From Bacillota bacterium (GTDB lineage Bacteria; Bacillota; Clostridia; TANB77; CAG-465), in the NCBI GenBank assembly GCA_023460235.1, contig JAEWRE010000043.1, positions 69,675 to 133,674 on the forward strand: DNA of 64,000 nt, in the 5' to 3' direction. The position numbers and the translations under genes are program-made. The notes under the pieces were generated by a model. That model did not search any database and was not told where the DNA came from. It worked only from the letters and a program-made list of their open reading frames with translations. Position 1 is the stretch's first letter. Each line of letters starts with the position of its first letter. Positions 28,167 to 37,126 of the stretch are shown in pieces.

Positions 28167-29309
28167 ATGAAAATAGAAACTTTATTAATTCATGGTGGTA
28201 TAGACGGAGATGTACATACAGGCGCTGTTAGTGTTCCAATTTATCAGACATCTACGTATAAACAGCTTGGAATTGGAGAGCATAAAGGATTTGAATATTC
28301 TAGGACAGGAAATCCAACAAGATTAGCTTTAGAAACATTAATTGCTCAAATGGAAGAAGGAAATCAAGGTTTTGCTTTTTCTTCAGGAATGGCGGCAATT
28401 ACTGCAGTACTTCTATTATTTAAAAGTTCTGATAAAATTCTAATTTCAGATAATATTTATGGTGGTACATATAGAGTTTTAGATAAAGTATTTAAAAATT
28501 TTGGTTTAACTTATGAAATTGTTGATACAAATGATATTGACGCAGTAAAAAAAGCTTATGATAGTACTGTAAAGGGTATTTTTATTGAATCACCCACAAA
28601 TCCTACTATGGGTATAACTGATATACAAGAAGTATCTAAAGTCGCAAAAGAATTGGGAATATTGACTATTGTTGATAACACCTTTATGACACCATATCTG
28701 CAAAAGCCTATAAAACTTGGAGCAGATATTGTTATACATAGTGCAACAAAATATCTTGGAGGGCATAGTGATCTTATTGCTGGACTTGTAGTTTCAAATT
28801 CTGAAGAACTTTCTCAAAGACTTCATTTTATACAAAATTCAACTGGTGGTATACTAAATCCTTTTGATTCATGGCTTCTTGTAAGGGGTATTAAAACATT
28901 GTCCATTAGGATGGATAGACATATTGAAAATGCGGAATTTATCATAAAATTTCTGAAAGAAAAAGATTTAGTAAGTAAAATATATTATCCAGGACTAGAA
29001 GAGCATCCTGGTTACCAGATTCATAAAACACAAGCTAAGGCTCCTGGCGCAATGATGTCTTTTGTTTTAAAAGATGATGTTAATATAAATAATTTTTTTA
29101 AATCACTAGAAGTAATAACTTTTGGAGAAAGCCTTGGTGGAGTTGAATCAATTATAACTCATCCTGCTACAATGACACATGCAGCTATTCCTTATGAATT
29201 AAGAGAAAAAATGGGAATTGTTGATAATTTAATAAGGCTATCTGTTGGTATTGAAAATAAAGAAGATTTAGTAAATGATATCCAAAACGCAATACTTAAG
29301 GCCAAGTAA
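28167..29309 (+). CDS. Cystathionine gamma-lyase/beta-lyase family PLP enzyme
   Basis: PLP-dependent Cys/Met-metabolism enzyme (380 aa, normal length). The PLP lysine lies in SATKYLGGHSDLIAGLV near residue 196; the family segments GFEYSRTGNPTR, FSSGMAA, ESPTNPT, DNTFMTP and the C-terminal SLGGVESLI-like ESLGGVESIITHPATMTHA are all present. Given the adjacent cystathionine beta-synthase, the most coherent role is cystathionine gamma-lyase in reverse transsulfuration (cystathionine to cysteine, 2-oxobutyrate and ammonia); gamma-synthase or beta-lyase activity cannot be excluded by sequence. AAAGGAGGT lies 8 bases before the ATG. Confidence 0.92.
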   Translation: MKIETLLIHGGIDGDVHTGAVSVPIYQTSTYKQLGIGEHKGFEYSRTGNPTRLALETLIAQMEEGNQGFAFSSGMAAITAVLLLFKSSDKILISDNIYGGTYRVLDKVFKNFGLTYEIVDTNDIDAVKKAYDSTVKGIFIESPTNPTMGITDIQEVSKVAKELGILTIVDNTFMTPYLQKPIKLGADIVIHSATKYLGGHSDLIAGLVVSNSEELSQRLHFIQNSTGGILNPFDSWLLVRGIKTLSIRMDRHIENAEFIIKFLKEKDLVSKIYYPGLEEHPGYQIHKTQAKAPGAMMSFVLKDDVNINNFFKSLEVITFGESLGGVESIITHPATMTHAAIPYELREKMGIVDNLIRLSVGIENKEDLVNDIQNAILKAK

Positions 29310-29316
29310 ATAAGTT

Positions 29317-29354
29317 AAAAAATAGCATGTATTAAAAACATATGCTATTTTTCG
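29317..29354 (+). terminator. Terminator between the two sulfur genes
   Basis: AAAATAGCAT ... ATGCTATTTT hairpin with a T-rich tail; the two genes are thus at least partly independent units. Confidence 0.7.
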
Positions 29355-29521
29355 ATTTATTAATACTAATCTATAAACTATATAATAATGTAATTAACTA
29401 AAATAGTTAAAATTTCTTATAAATAAACAATAATTTTTTCTAGAAGCATATATTTTATATTAGATATATAATTTTTATATAACTTGAAAATTTAAGTTTA
29501 ATATTGAAAGGTGGTATTAAT

Positions 29522-30967
29522 ATGCAGAATTTTTCATCAGATTCTTCTAGTGTATCTAAGAAATCCTCATCTCAAAAAAATACCTTTGATTCAGGTGGTT
29601 GCTATCAAAGTGTGTTGGAACTTATTGGAAATACGCCTATAGTGGAACTAAAGTCATTTGACACAGGTATATCTAGATTATTTATAAAACTTGAGAACCA
29701 AAATCCATGTGGATCTATTAAGGATAGGATCGGATTATCAATGATTGATAATGCTGAAAAAGAAGGTAAAATAAAGCCCGGAGACACACTTATAGAAGCA
29801 ACAGCTGGAAATACTGGATTAGGATTAGCATTAATTGCAGCATTGAAAGGATATAACCTTATACTTGTAATACCGGATAAGATGAGCCTAGAAAAAATTT
29901 CACATCTTCGTGCAATGGGAGCAGAAATTATTATGACACGTTCAGATGTTGAAAAAGGTCATCCTGAATATTATCAAGATTACGCTTTAAGACTATCAAA
30001 AGAAATACCTAATTCTTACTACATCAATCAGTTTAATAATCCTTACAATCCATTAGCACATGAAACTACTACAGGCCCTGAAATTTGGGAGCAAATGAAT
30101 CAAAAAGTTGACGCAATAGTAGTAGGGGTTGGATCTGCAGGTACTATAGGAGGACTTACTAATTTTTTTAAAAAAGTAAAGCCAAATATTAATTTTGTTC
30201 TTGCTGATCCTGAAGGTTCAATACTTAAAGAATATTTTTATAAAAGTGAAGTCGGAAGTGCAGGAAGTTGGCTGGTTGAAGGAATAGGAGAGGATTTTGT
30301 TCCCATACAATGTGATTTAAGCCTTGTGAAAGCAGCTTATTCAATTACTGATAAAGAAGCATTTTTGTCAGCTCGTCAATTATTAAAAAAGGAAGGGATT
30401 TTTGCCGGATCATCAACTGGTGTTCTTGTAGCTGCAGCTGTAAAATACGCAAAAGAACAGAAAACTCCTCAAAACATAGTAACATTTGCATGTGATAGTG
30501 GTAATAAATACCTTTCTAAAATGTATAACGATTATTGGATGATTGATAATGGTTTTATAAAAAAAGAAACAAAAGGAGATTTAACTGATATTATTTCTCA
30601 CAGTTATATTAAAAATTCTGTAGTAACTATTAAACCTAATGATTCACTTCTACAAGTATATAATAAAATGAAACTACATGATATTTCACAGATTCCTATT
30701 ATTGAAAATAATAATATTGTTGGGATAATTGATGAATACGATATTTTATTGGCACTTGAAGACATGGACACAAATGCATTTAAAAAACCTGTAATGAATT
30801 TTATGAGCAAAAATCTTAAAACATTACACCCAAATGCAAATGTTGAGAATCTTGTTGAAATTCTAAAAATGGGTTATACTGCTATTATAACAGATGAAAA
30901 ACAATTCTATGGAATTATAACAAAAATTGATTATCTTAACTATCTCAGACTTAAATTAGAGACCTAA
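29522..30967 (+). CDS. Cystathionine beta-synthase with two C-terminal CBS domains
   Basis: PLP enzyme of the cysteine synthase/cystathionine beta-synthase family, 481 residues. After a Ser/Lys-rich 25-residue leader the catalytic core starts at LELIGNTPIVEL; PLP lysine in NPCGSIKDRIG (~residue 66), substrate loop ATAGNTGLG (~95-103), phosphate loop GVGSAGTIGG (~205). Residues ~360-475 hold two CBS motifs (HSYIKNSVVTIKPNDSLLQVYNKM; VMNFMSKNLKTLHPNANVENLVEIL), which distinguish it from plain cysteine synthases and suggest adenosyl-ligand regulation. With the upstream lyase it makes a reverse transsulfuration pathway. Start ATG 29522 follows GAAAGGTGG. Confidence 0.9.
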   Translation: MQNFSSDSSSVSKKSSSQKNTFDSGGCYQSVLELIGNTPIVELKSFDTGISRLFIKLENQNPCGSIKDRIGLSMIDNAEKEGKIKPGDTLIEATAGNTGLGLALIAALKGYNLILVIPDKMSLEKISHLRAMGAEIIMTRSDVEKGHPEYYQDYALRLSKEIPNSYYINQFNNPYNPLAHETTTGPEIWEQMNQKVDAIVVGVGSAGTIGGLTNFFKKVKPNINFVLADPEGSILKEYFYKSEVGSAGSWLVEGIGEDFVPIQCDLSLVKAAYSITDKEAFLSARQLLKKEGIFAGSSTGVLVAAAVKYAKEQKTPQNIVTFACDSGNKYLSKMYNDYWMIDNGFIKKETKGDLTDIISHSYIKNSVVTIKPNDSLLQVYNKMKLHDISQIPIIENNNIVGIIDEYDILLALEDMDTNAFKKPVMNFMSKNLKTLHPNANVENLVEILKMGYTAIITDEKQFYGIITKIDYLNYLRLKLET

Positions 30968-31006
30968 ATTATTAGATTTATTTTACAAACAAATATATTA
31001 ATTTCA

Positions 31007-31054
31007 ATTGCATTTCTAATATTAAACAGAAACGTTTAATATTGGAGATGCAAT
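31007..31054 (+). terminator. Long hairpin after the cystathionine beta-synthase gene
   Basis: A 21-base near-perfect inverted repeat (31007-31027 and 31034-31054, one mismatch and wobble pairs) with a 6-base loop and only a short T tail. It is the only structure in the 377-bp gap 30968-31344; the rest shows no gene. Confidence 0.6.
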
Positions 31055-31344
31055 TTTGACTTAAATAGTATAGTTTTGTTTAAAGCAGTCAACACTTACA
31101 TACATTCTTCAAAAAATTGAAAAATTACAAAGAATATGATATAATTGCAAAATATCAATGAGAATGAAATACTATTTTTTCAAGGATTTAAGCAAGATTT
31201 TAAGTAATAATAAGTATAGTGTTATTTTAGATAATAAAATTTTAGTTCTAACAATACTGTTTTAATTAGAGACAAATTTTTATAATTATACATATAAGAT
31301 AAAAAAATAAAATTCATTTTTTGTATAAAATGTGGAGGAGTTAC

Positions 31345-32148
31345 ATGATATATCTAAAAACTTTTAAACTAAGTGATCGTAGAAGTAAAAACTATAATAT
31401 ATATCCGTATAATGTATTAAAAGGTAAAGAACCTGATATATTTATATTTGATAATATAACTGTTTTATATGGTAATAATGGTTCAGGAAAATCTACAATT
31501 TTAAATATTATTGCTAATAAATTAAATTTAGATGGAAGAGAAATGATATCTTCTCAGAGATTTTTCTATGAGTACACATCATTATGTGAATATAGTCTAG
31601 GAAATGATGAATATGGAAAAATGATTAAAATAATACCTAATGGAAGTAGATATATCAAAAGTGAAGAATTATTATATGAGGTAAGTAAAATACAAAATGA
31701 TAGTATTTTAGAAGAAAGTTATATATTAGGTAAAGTTAAAGAGGGCATGGATAAAAAACAAGCAAAAGAATTAATTGATACTAAACAAGGATTGAAGGAG
31801 CTAGAGAATATAAGATTTGGACAAGAAAAATATTCTAATGGTGAAACAGCTATGCAGTACTTTGTTGATAGATTAGAACCTGACAAATTATATTTATTAG
31901 ATGAACCAGAAGTATCTTTATCTATACAAAGTCAGATAGAGTTAGCAAATATTATAAATCATATGTCAAGATATTTAAATTGCCAATTTATTATATCAAC
32001 ACATTCACCATTTATACTTGGTACATTAAATGCAAAAATATATAATTTAGATACTAAAAATTATGATGTACAAAATTGGAATGAACTTGAAAATGTTAAA
32101 TTATTTTATAAATTCTTTAAGGAAAAAGAAAATGAACTAAAAAATTAA
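31345..32148 (+). CDS. AAA family ATPase (ABC/RecF-like P-loop domain)
   Basis: A 267-residue ATPase of the RecF/OLD/AAA_15-21 type. Walker A is LYGNNGSGKST (~residue 41-51), a signature-like YSNGETAMQYF segment lies near 172 and Walker B LYLLDEPEVSLS near 192-203, followed by a FIISTHSPFIL switch histidine (~226-236). No TOPRIM nuclease or transmembrane domain is fused. Stand-alone members occur in defence islands and in retron or toxin loci, but also elsewhere, so the role is open. ATG 31345 is chosen for TGGAGGAG 5-6 bases upstream. It is the last gene before tRNA-Gly and the island. Confidence 0.8.
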   Translation: MIYLKTFKLSDRRSKNYNIYPYNVLKGKEPDIFIFDNITVLYGNNGSGKSTILNIIANKLNLDGREMISSQRFFYEYTSLCEYSLGNDEYGKMIKIIPNGSRYIKSEELLYEVSKIQNDSILEESYILGKVKEGMDKKQAKELIDTKQGLKELENIRFGQEKYSNGETAMQYFVDRLEPDKLYLLDEPEVSLSIQSQIELANIINHMSRYLNCQFIISTHSPFILGTLNAKIYNLDTKNYDVQNWNELENVKLFYKFFKEKENELKN

Positions 32149-32241
32149 TATGCACTATAATATTATTATGATAAACTAAAAATTGATTTAAAGATTGATT
32201 TTTAGTTTATTTTTTAGTATAATAAATATAGTAGTATATAT

Positions 32242-32315
<74 letters not shown>

Positions 32316-32326
32316 ATTGAAAACAG

Positions 32327-32357
32327 CTTACGAACCGAAAGGTAATCGTAAGTTTTT
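32327..32357 (+). terminator. Terminator of tRNA-Gly 1
   Basis: CTTACGA (32327-32333) pairs with TCGTAAG (32346-32352), then five T residues. Confidence 0.8.
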
Positions 32358-32376
32358 ATTTTATATAAAATTAAAC

Positions 32377-32412
32377 AAAATGTTCTCTTTTCTAGGAAGG
32401 AGGACATTTTTT
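32377..32412 (+). promoter_or_regulatory. Terminator-like hairpin masking the ribosome site of the next gene
   Basis: AAAATGTTCTC (32377-32387) pairs over 11 bases, one of them a wobble, with GAGGACATTTT (32400-32410), which contains the GGAGG ribosome site; a T run leads directly into the ATG at 32413. It can act as an attenuator or translational lock. Confidence 0.55.
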
Positions 32413-32679
32413 ATGCTTGATTTTAAAATAATACAAGAATTTGAACCGAATGAAGAATTAATTAAGACCTTTAAAGAATGCAAATTTAAATATAGAGCTA
32501 GAAAAGGAACAATTAAAGAGTGCTTACATACTAGCTTACATTTTGTAGTACCAACTATTTATCTAATTGCATATCCAATTAAATGTATAATTCACGAGTA
32601 TCTTGAATGGGTAAAACTTATGAATAATTATAAAAATATGACTGAAGAAATTATATTTAAGGAACTAATATATGTATAG
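32413..32679 (+). CDS. Hypothetical 88-residue island protein
   Basis: Small basic protein, unrecognised, with one moderately hydrophobic segment (HFVVPTIYLIAYPIKCII, ~residues 39-56) that could be a membrane helix. The start at 32413 has GGAAGGAGG 10 bases upstream, inside a hairpin. Its stop codon lies within the left arm of an inverted repeat (32673-32725) that precedes mobC, so it is placed like a small gene of a mobilisable element. Confidence 0.5.
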   Translation: MLDFKIIQEFEPNEELIKTFKECKFKYRARKGTIKECLHTSLHFVVPTIYLIAYPIKCIIHEYLEWVKLMNNYKNMTEEIIFKELIYV

Positions 32680-32725
32680 ACAGATTGTTTTTGATGCCCT
32701 AGCCAGCACTGAACTTGTCTATACA
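32673..32725. repeat. 10-bp inverted repeat upstream of mobC, oriT candidate
   Basis: TGTATAGACA (32673-32682) and TGTCTATACA (32716-32725) are exact complements around a 33-base loop; a second small hairpin (TGGGA/TCCCA, about 32738-32751) follows. The position 60 bases before a mobC gene fits a transfer origin, but no relaxase gene or known nick sequence is seen. Confidence 0.4.
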
Positions 32726-32783
32726 CAAATTCGAATATGGGAAAAATCCCCAATCCCCTTAAATTTTAGAAAGGTTGAATGAA

Positions 32784-33104
32784 ATGAGAAAAAGAAATAT
32801 ATTAAAAAGTATATATTTATCTGAAAAAGAAAATAAAGTATTACAAGATAAATGTGAAAGATTACAATTAGACAAGTCTAATGTTATAAGAAAATTAATA
32901 AATAATTATGAGCCAATAAAAATTGATGTAGATATATTAAATAGTCACATTGATGAGATAAATAAAATTGGAATTAATCTTAATCATCTGGCAAAAGATA
33001 TGCATAGATATGGTTATATTGATGAAAAAAGATATAGACTTAATATTGAACAATTAAATTATATTATGGAAGATATAAAAATTAATTTAGGTATTACTCG
33101 TTAA
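32784..33104 (+). CDS. mobC: MobC-type relaxosome accessory protein (ribbon-helix-helix)
   Basis: A 106-residue DNA-binding protein of the mobilisation family. The N-terminal ribbon-helix-helix (SIYLSEKENKVLQDKCERLQ) and the signature INKIGINLNHLAKDMHRYG (~residues 59-77) match MobC proteins, which help the relaxase bind oriT. Start ATG 32784 follows AAAGG by 9 bases. No relaxase is present in the window, so the element is a remnant or is mobilised in trans. A decayed copy lies at 42626-42837. Confidence 0.82.
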   Translation: MRKRNILKSIYLSEKENKVLQDKCERLQLDKSNVIRKLINNYEPIKIDVDILNSHIDEINKIGINLNHLAKDMHRYGYIDEKRYRLNIEQLNYIMEDIKINLGITR

Positions 33105-33216
33105 TTCAATAAAGTTTTTATAAATATTATTAAATTTTAATCTGATTGTAGCAAACTAGTAGTAAAAATGATATAATTGATTGGTAATACTAATAGTAAT
33201 TTGTGAAGGGAATACA

Positions 33217-33924
33217 ATGGATATAAATAAAATAGAAATAAATAATATTCCATCTGTAATATGGGGAGAAAAAAGTAATAAGGTTTTTATAGCAATACAC
33301 GGAAATATGTCTAATAAGGAAGATTATGTAATTAGATTATTAGCTGATAATGTAACAAGTAAAGGCTACCAAGTATTAAGTTTTGATTTACCAGAACATG
33401 GAGAGAGAAAAGAAAATAAAGAATACTTGTATAAAGTGCAAAACTGTATCAAAGATTTAAGAAAAATTATTGATTATACAAGAGCTAATTATAATGAAAT
33501 AAATATTTTTGCTTGTAGTATAGGAGTTTATTTCAGCTTATTAGAATATAAAAAAGAAACAATAAATCAATGCTTATTTCTATCTCCAGTAGTCAATATG
33601 AAATATATCATTGACAATATGATGACATGGAGTAATATAACAGAAAGAGAATTAGAGGAAAAGCAGAAAATAAATACTAATTTCGGACAAACTTTATATT
33701 GGGATTATTACTTATACGTTAAGAATAATCCTATTATTGAATGGAATAAAAAAACATATATTTTATATGGCGATAAAGATAACATGCAAGATAAAGATAT
33801 AATGAAAGACTTTGTAAAAAGATTTAATTGTAACGTATCTATATTAGAAAATGGAGAACATTATTTCCATACAAAAGAGCAACTGGAATATTATCAAGAA
33901 TGGTTAGATAATTCAGTAAAATAA
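33217..33924 (+). CDS. Alpha/beta hydrolase
   Basis: A 235-residue alpha/beta-hydrolase fold protein: oxyanion segment FIAIHGNMSNKEDY (~residues 22-35), nucleophile elbow ACSIG (~103-107, the serine in a Cys-Ser context in place of GxSxG), acid-loop aspartate in ILYGDKDNM (~183) and catalytic-histidine candidate in ENGEHYFH (~213-218). No signal peptide. Substrate unknown. Its promoter region (to about 33209) is duplicated, without the gene, after the decayed mobC copy. Confidence 0.82.
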   Translation: MDINKIEINNIPSVIWGEKSNKVFIAIHGNMSNKEDYVIRLLADNVTSKGYQVLSFDLPEHGERKENKEYLYKVQNCIKDLRKIIDYTRANYNEINIFACSIGVYFSLLEYKKETINQCLFLSPVVNMKYIIDNMMTWSNITERELEEKQKINTNFGQTLYWDYYLYVKNNPIIEWNKKTYILYGDKDNMQDKDIMKDFVKRFNCNVSILENGEHYFHTKEQLEYYQEWLDNSVK

Positions 33925-33938
33925 ATTACGATTTATAT

Positions 33939-34072
33939 CAGGGACTGTATTAAATATAATCCTTATTATAAATAAAACTTAAAAATAATTGAAATATATT
34001 TAAATATCATATATAATTATTTTTAGAAGAGAACAAGTTTATAATTTGTATCTACAACACTCTAAAAAACCA
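33939..34072 (+). repeat. Island repeat, copy A (promoter plus stem-loop)
   Basis: About 134 bp that align with copy C (44243-44375). Contains TTGAAA (33989-33994), 17 bases, TATAAT (34012-34017), then AGAGAACAAGTT..., with an anticodon-arm-like stem ACAAG-TTTATAA-TTTGT. It lies between the hydrolase gene and the HEPN genes. Confidence 0.65.
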
Positions 34073-34200
34073 AGAACAGAAAAAGAAATAAGCTATTGTA
34101 CAAAATATTATATTTTATAAAATAGTAATATAATTGCTGTTTTTATGCCTAAGAATTATATGGTTTAAAAGAGATAATTTCTGTTTTGAGGTAATTTAAC

Positions 34201-34866
34201 ATGAATAAAGAGTTATTAAATGTATGGCAACATATTCAAGAACTAGGTTTAGGAGCATTGGCACATGCAAATAGACATTCAGCATATTATAGTTTTGACA
34301 ATCACATGTGGTCAGAATTATCAGTTATTCAAGCAGCGCATGCTGCTGAACTTTTAATTAAAGCGCGAATAGCTCAAGAACACCCTCTTCTTATTTTTGA
34401 TAAACTTCCCAAAATGTCAGAAAATAGTATTTCGATTAAGGATTTGTTTGAGCAAGGAAAAACTATTGATTATTCAGAATTACCTTCAAGACTATGGGCT
34501 TGTACGGGAATTGTTATTCCAAATAAAGAGATATATGATGAATTTGGAAAATTAAGGAATGGCATTCAACATTTTTCCGCACCTTCAAACGACATTGACA
34601 TTTCTTATAAAACATCAGAATTTATATATAAAGTAATCGATCCTTTTATTAATAAATGTTGGGACTTATATGCTTTAAATTATGATGAGGATGAACCATA
34701 TATATATTTAACAAACACGTTGATTCAAAGGGAATTATTATTTCTAATTCCTTATGATGCAGCAGAATGCTATGAATTTTGGGAGATCAATTGGGAAGGT
34801 ATAAACAAAGATTATAAATTAGAAATAGAAAAAAGAATAACAGAGGCACTAGGAAATAAATGTTAA
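34201..34866 (+). CDS. Predicted HEPN-domain protein 1
   Basis: A 221-residue soluble, largely helical protein. An LRNGIQHF segment near residue 120 gives the RNxxxH (Rx4H) active-site motif of HEPN ribonucleases; an upstream helix with conserved-looking acidic and histidine residues (VIQAAHAAELLIKARI, ~43-58) fits the HEPN two-helix pairing. Family name not recognised. It is followed 38 bases later by a second protein with the same motif and then by a methylase-endonuclease pair, a context that suggests defence, perhaps RNA cleavage on infection. The assignment rests on the motif and helical pattern only. Confidence 0.55.
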   Translation: MNKELLNVWQHIQELGLGALAHANRHSAYYSFDNHMWSELSVIQAAHAAELLIKARIAQEHPLLIFDKLPKMSENSISIKDLFEQGKTIDYSELPSRLWACTGIVIPNKEIYDEFGKLRNGIQHFSAPSNDIDISYKTSEFIYKVIDPFINKCWDLYALNYDEDEPYIYLTNTLIQRELLFLIPYDAAECYEFWEINWEGINKDYKLEIEKRITEALGNKC

Positions 34867-34904
34867 ATTAGATTGTTTTATATAAGGGAAAATGGTGTTT
34901 TATT

Positions 34905-36203
34905 ATGAAAAAGGATCAATATTCAAAATTAAAATTATTGTATGAATTGTTATTTAAAAAATATACTAATAGCGAGAAAATAACATGTGAAGAAATTCTC
35001 AATGTAACTGGCTGGAAAAAAACTACTTTTGATACATATTTAAACAAAAAAATGAAAAATAAATTTCTAATTAAGTGTGGAAGCGAATATGAAATATTAA
35101 ATTTAGAAAAATATGATGAATCTTCATTTTTAAGATTTATGTCACAAAATTATCAAAAAAGCGAAAAACCTTTTAAGAAAGATATGAAATATACTACAGA
35201 ACAATATTTAGAAAAGGCTAGAGAATCAGCATATTTAGCAATTGACATTTACAATCGTCCACAAACAAGGTTTAGAACAGATGGTTACATTGTAATGATG
35301 ATTATTGCGTGGACATCTCTATTACATTCTATATTTGAAGAATCAGATATTGATTATTTTCATAGAGAATATGATGGAAGCATTAAAATCATTGATGGAG
35401 ATAAAAAAACATGGGAACTATCTGAATGCATAAAAAATACAGACAAAATAGAGCAAGCTGTAAAGGATAATTTAAGATTTATGATTGGACTTAGAAATAA
35501 GATTGAACATAGATTTATTCCAGAACTGGATCTAGAAGTATGTGGAGAATGTCAAGCAATGCTACTTAATTTTGAAGAATTATTAGTTAAAGAATATGGT
35601 AACACCTATTCAATTTCATATAATTTGGCTATACCATTACAGTTAATAAATTACAATAATGAAGAACGAATGAAAACAATGCAAAAATTTCAAAATAATA
35701 ATTTTAATGATATAAAAGATTATATTTGCGATTTTAGAACTGCCTTATCGGATGATGTTTATAATGATATGCGCTATAGTTTTAAAGTGTTTTTAGTTCC
35801 AAAACTAAAGAACAATCAAAGGAAAAATGATTTGTCAATGGAATTTTTAAACGTGAAAGATATAGAAGAATCTGAATATGATGAAATGATAAAATGTTTA
35901 ACATTAATTAAAGAAAAAACAATACAAGTTGCAAATCAAGGAAAATATAAACCTTCACAAGTTAGTAAAATTGTTAGTCAAAAAACTGGTAAAATTTTTA
36001 AGACAAACGATCATACTAAAGCATGGAAATATTTTAATGTAAGAACTTCTGATAAAACCCCAGATGGATGTAATGCACAATATTGCCAATTTGATGAGGT
36101 TCACAATGATTATATTTATACAGAAGATTGGATTGATTTTTTAGTTAATGAGTTAACTGATATGCAGATTTATCAAAAAATCATGAATTATAAAGAAAAA
36201 TAA
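34905..36203 (+). CDS. DUF3644-like HEPN protein 2
   Basis: A 432-residue soluble protein. Residues ~5-75 look like a winged-helix (YSKLKLLYELLFKKY, ITCEEILNVTGWKKTTFDTYL). Residues ~98-240 resemble DUF3644, a HEPN-like domain, with MIGLRNKIEHRF near residue 195-206 giving RNxxxH. The C-terminal part (~310-425) includes a KYKPSQVSKIVSQKTGK segment that could bind nucleic acid. DUF3644 proteins are common in restriction-modification and abortive-infection loci. Here it sits between HEPN protein 1 and the Dam-type methylase, likely in one transcription unit (38- and 41-base gaps). Confidence 0.65.
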   Translation: MKKDQYSKLKLLYELLFKKYTNSEKITCEEILNVTGWKKTTFDTYLNKKMKNKFLIKCGSEYEILNLEKYDESSFLRFMSQNYQKSEKPFKKDMKYTTEQYLEKARESAYLAIDIYNRPQTRFRTDGYIVMMIIAWTSLLHSIFEESDIDYFHREYDGSIKIIDGDKKTWELSECIKNTDKIEQAVKDNLRFMIGLRNKIEHRFIPELDLEVCGECQAMLLNFEELLVKEYGNTYSISYNLAIPLQLINYNNEERMKTMQKFQNNNFNDIKDYICDFRTALSDDVYNDMRYSFKVFLVPKLKNNQRKNDLSMEFLNVKDIEESEYDEMIKCLTLIKEKTIQVANQGKYKPSQVSKIVSQKTGKIFKTNDHTKAWKYFNVRTSDKTPDGCNAQYCQFDEVHNDYIYTEDWIDFLVNELTDMQIYQKIMNYKEK

Positions 36204-36244
36204 AAAATATATATTCTGATTTTCTTATATAAGGAGGAATCAAT

Positions 36245-37126
36245 ATGAGAAATAAACAAAACTTATTAGTTCAACCAGTGTTAAAATGGGCTGGTGGAAA
36301 AAGGCAACTATTATTACAAATGGAAAAATATTTTCCTGATATGAATAAGATAACTTCTTATTATGAACCTTTTATTGGGGGAGGTGCAGTATTATTTCAC
36401 TTGCAACCTAAAAAAGCAGTAATAAATGATTATAATGAAGATTTAATAAATTGCTACATCTGTATAAAAAGTAATTTGGAAGATTTGATTAAAAAATTAA
36501 AATATTATGAAAATAAAAATGACTCAAATAGCTACTATGATATAAGAGCGATAGATAGAACTGAAAAATATAAAAAGTGGTCATCTGTTGAAAAGGCTGC
36601 AAGATTAATATACTTAAATAGAACTTGTTATAATGGTCTATTTAGAATGAATAGTTCTGGTCAATTCAATTCACCATTCGGATTTTATAAAAATCCATGT
36701 ATTTGTAACGAACCAGTATTAAGAGCATTGAATAAATATTTTAATGATAATGAAATAGAATTTAGAACTGGGGATTTTTATGATGCTTGTAAAGATGCTC
36801 CAAAAGGATCTTTTGTGTATTTAGATCCACCATACGATCAATATGAGGAACAAGTTAATTTTGTTGGGTATACAAAAAATGGATTTGATAGAAGAGACCA
36901 AGCAAGACTGAAGAAGATGTGTGATGAATTAATTGAAAAAGGTTGCTATATTATGGTAAGTAATTCTAAAACTCCTTTTATTGTAGAATTATATAGTGAT
37001 ACAACAAAATATATTACTTATGATATAAAAACCGTTAGTGCGAGAAGAAATATAAATAGTAACGCAAAAAAACGTGGTGAAGTTGAGGAGGTTTTGATTA
37101 TTGGAAAACTGGATATCAAAAAATAA
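36245..37126 (+). CDS. Dam-type DNA adenine methyltransferase (DpnII-like)
   Basis: Class D12 N6-adenine methyltransferase, 293 residues. SAM motif LKWAGGKRQLL (residues ~10-20) and YEPFIGGGAVLF (~38-49), catalytic DPPY in FVYLDPPYDQY (~190-200). The closest types, M.DpnII and Dam, methylate GATC; GATC is the probable target but is inferred. AAGGAGG lies 6 bases before the start. Its 3' end overlaps the next gene by 26 bases, tying methylase and nuclease expression. Confidence 0.92.
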   Translation: MRNKQNLLVQPVLKWAGGKRQLLLQMEKYFPDMNKITSYYEPFIGGGAVLFHLQPKKAVINDYNEDLINCYICIKSNLEDLIKKLKYYENKNDSNSYYDIRAIDRTEKYKKWSSVEKAARLIYLNRTCYNGLFRMNSSGQFNSPFGFYKNPCICNEPVLRALNKYFNDNEIEFRTGDFYDACKDAPKGSFVYLDPPYDQYEEQVNFVGYTKNGFDRRDQARLKKMCDELIEKGCYIMVSNSKTPFIVELYSDTTKYITYDIKTVSARRNINSNAKKRGEVEEVLIIGKLDIKK

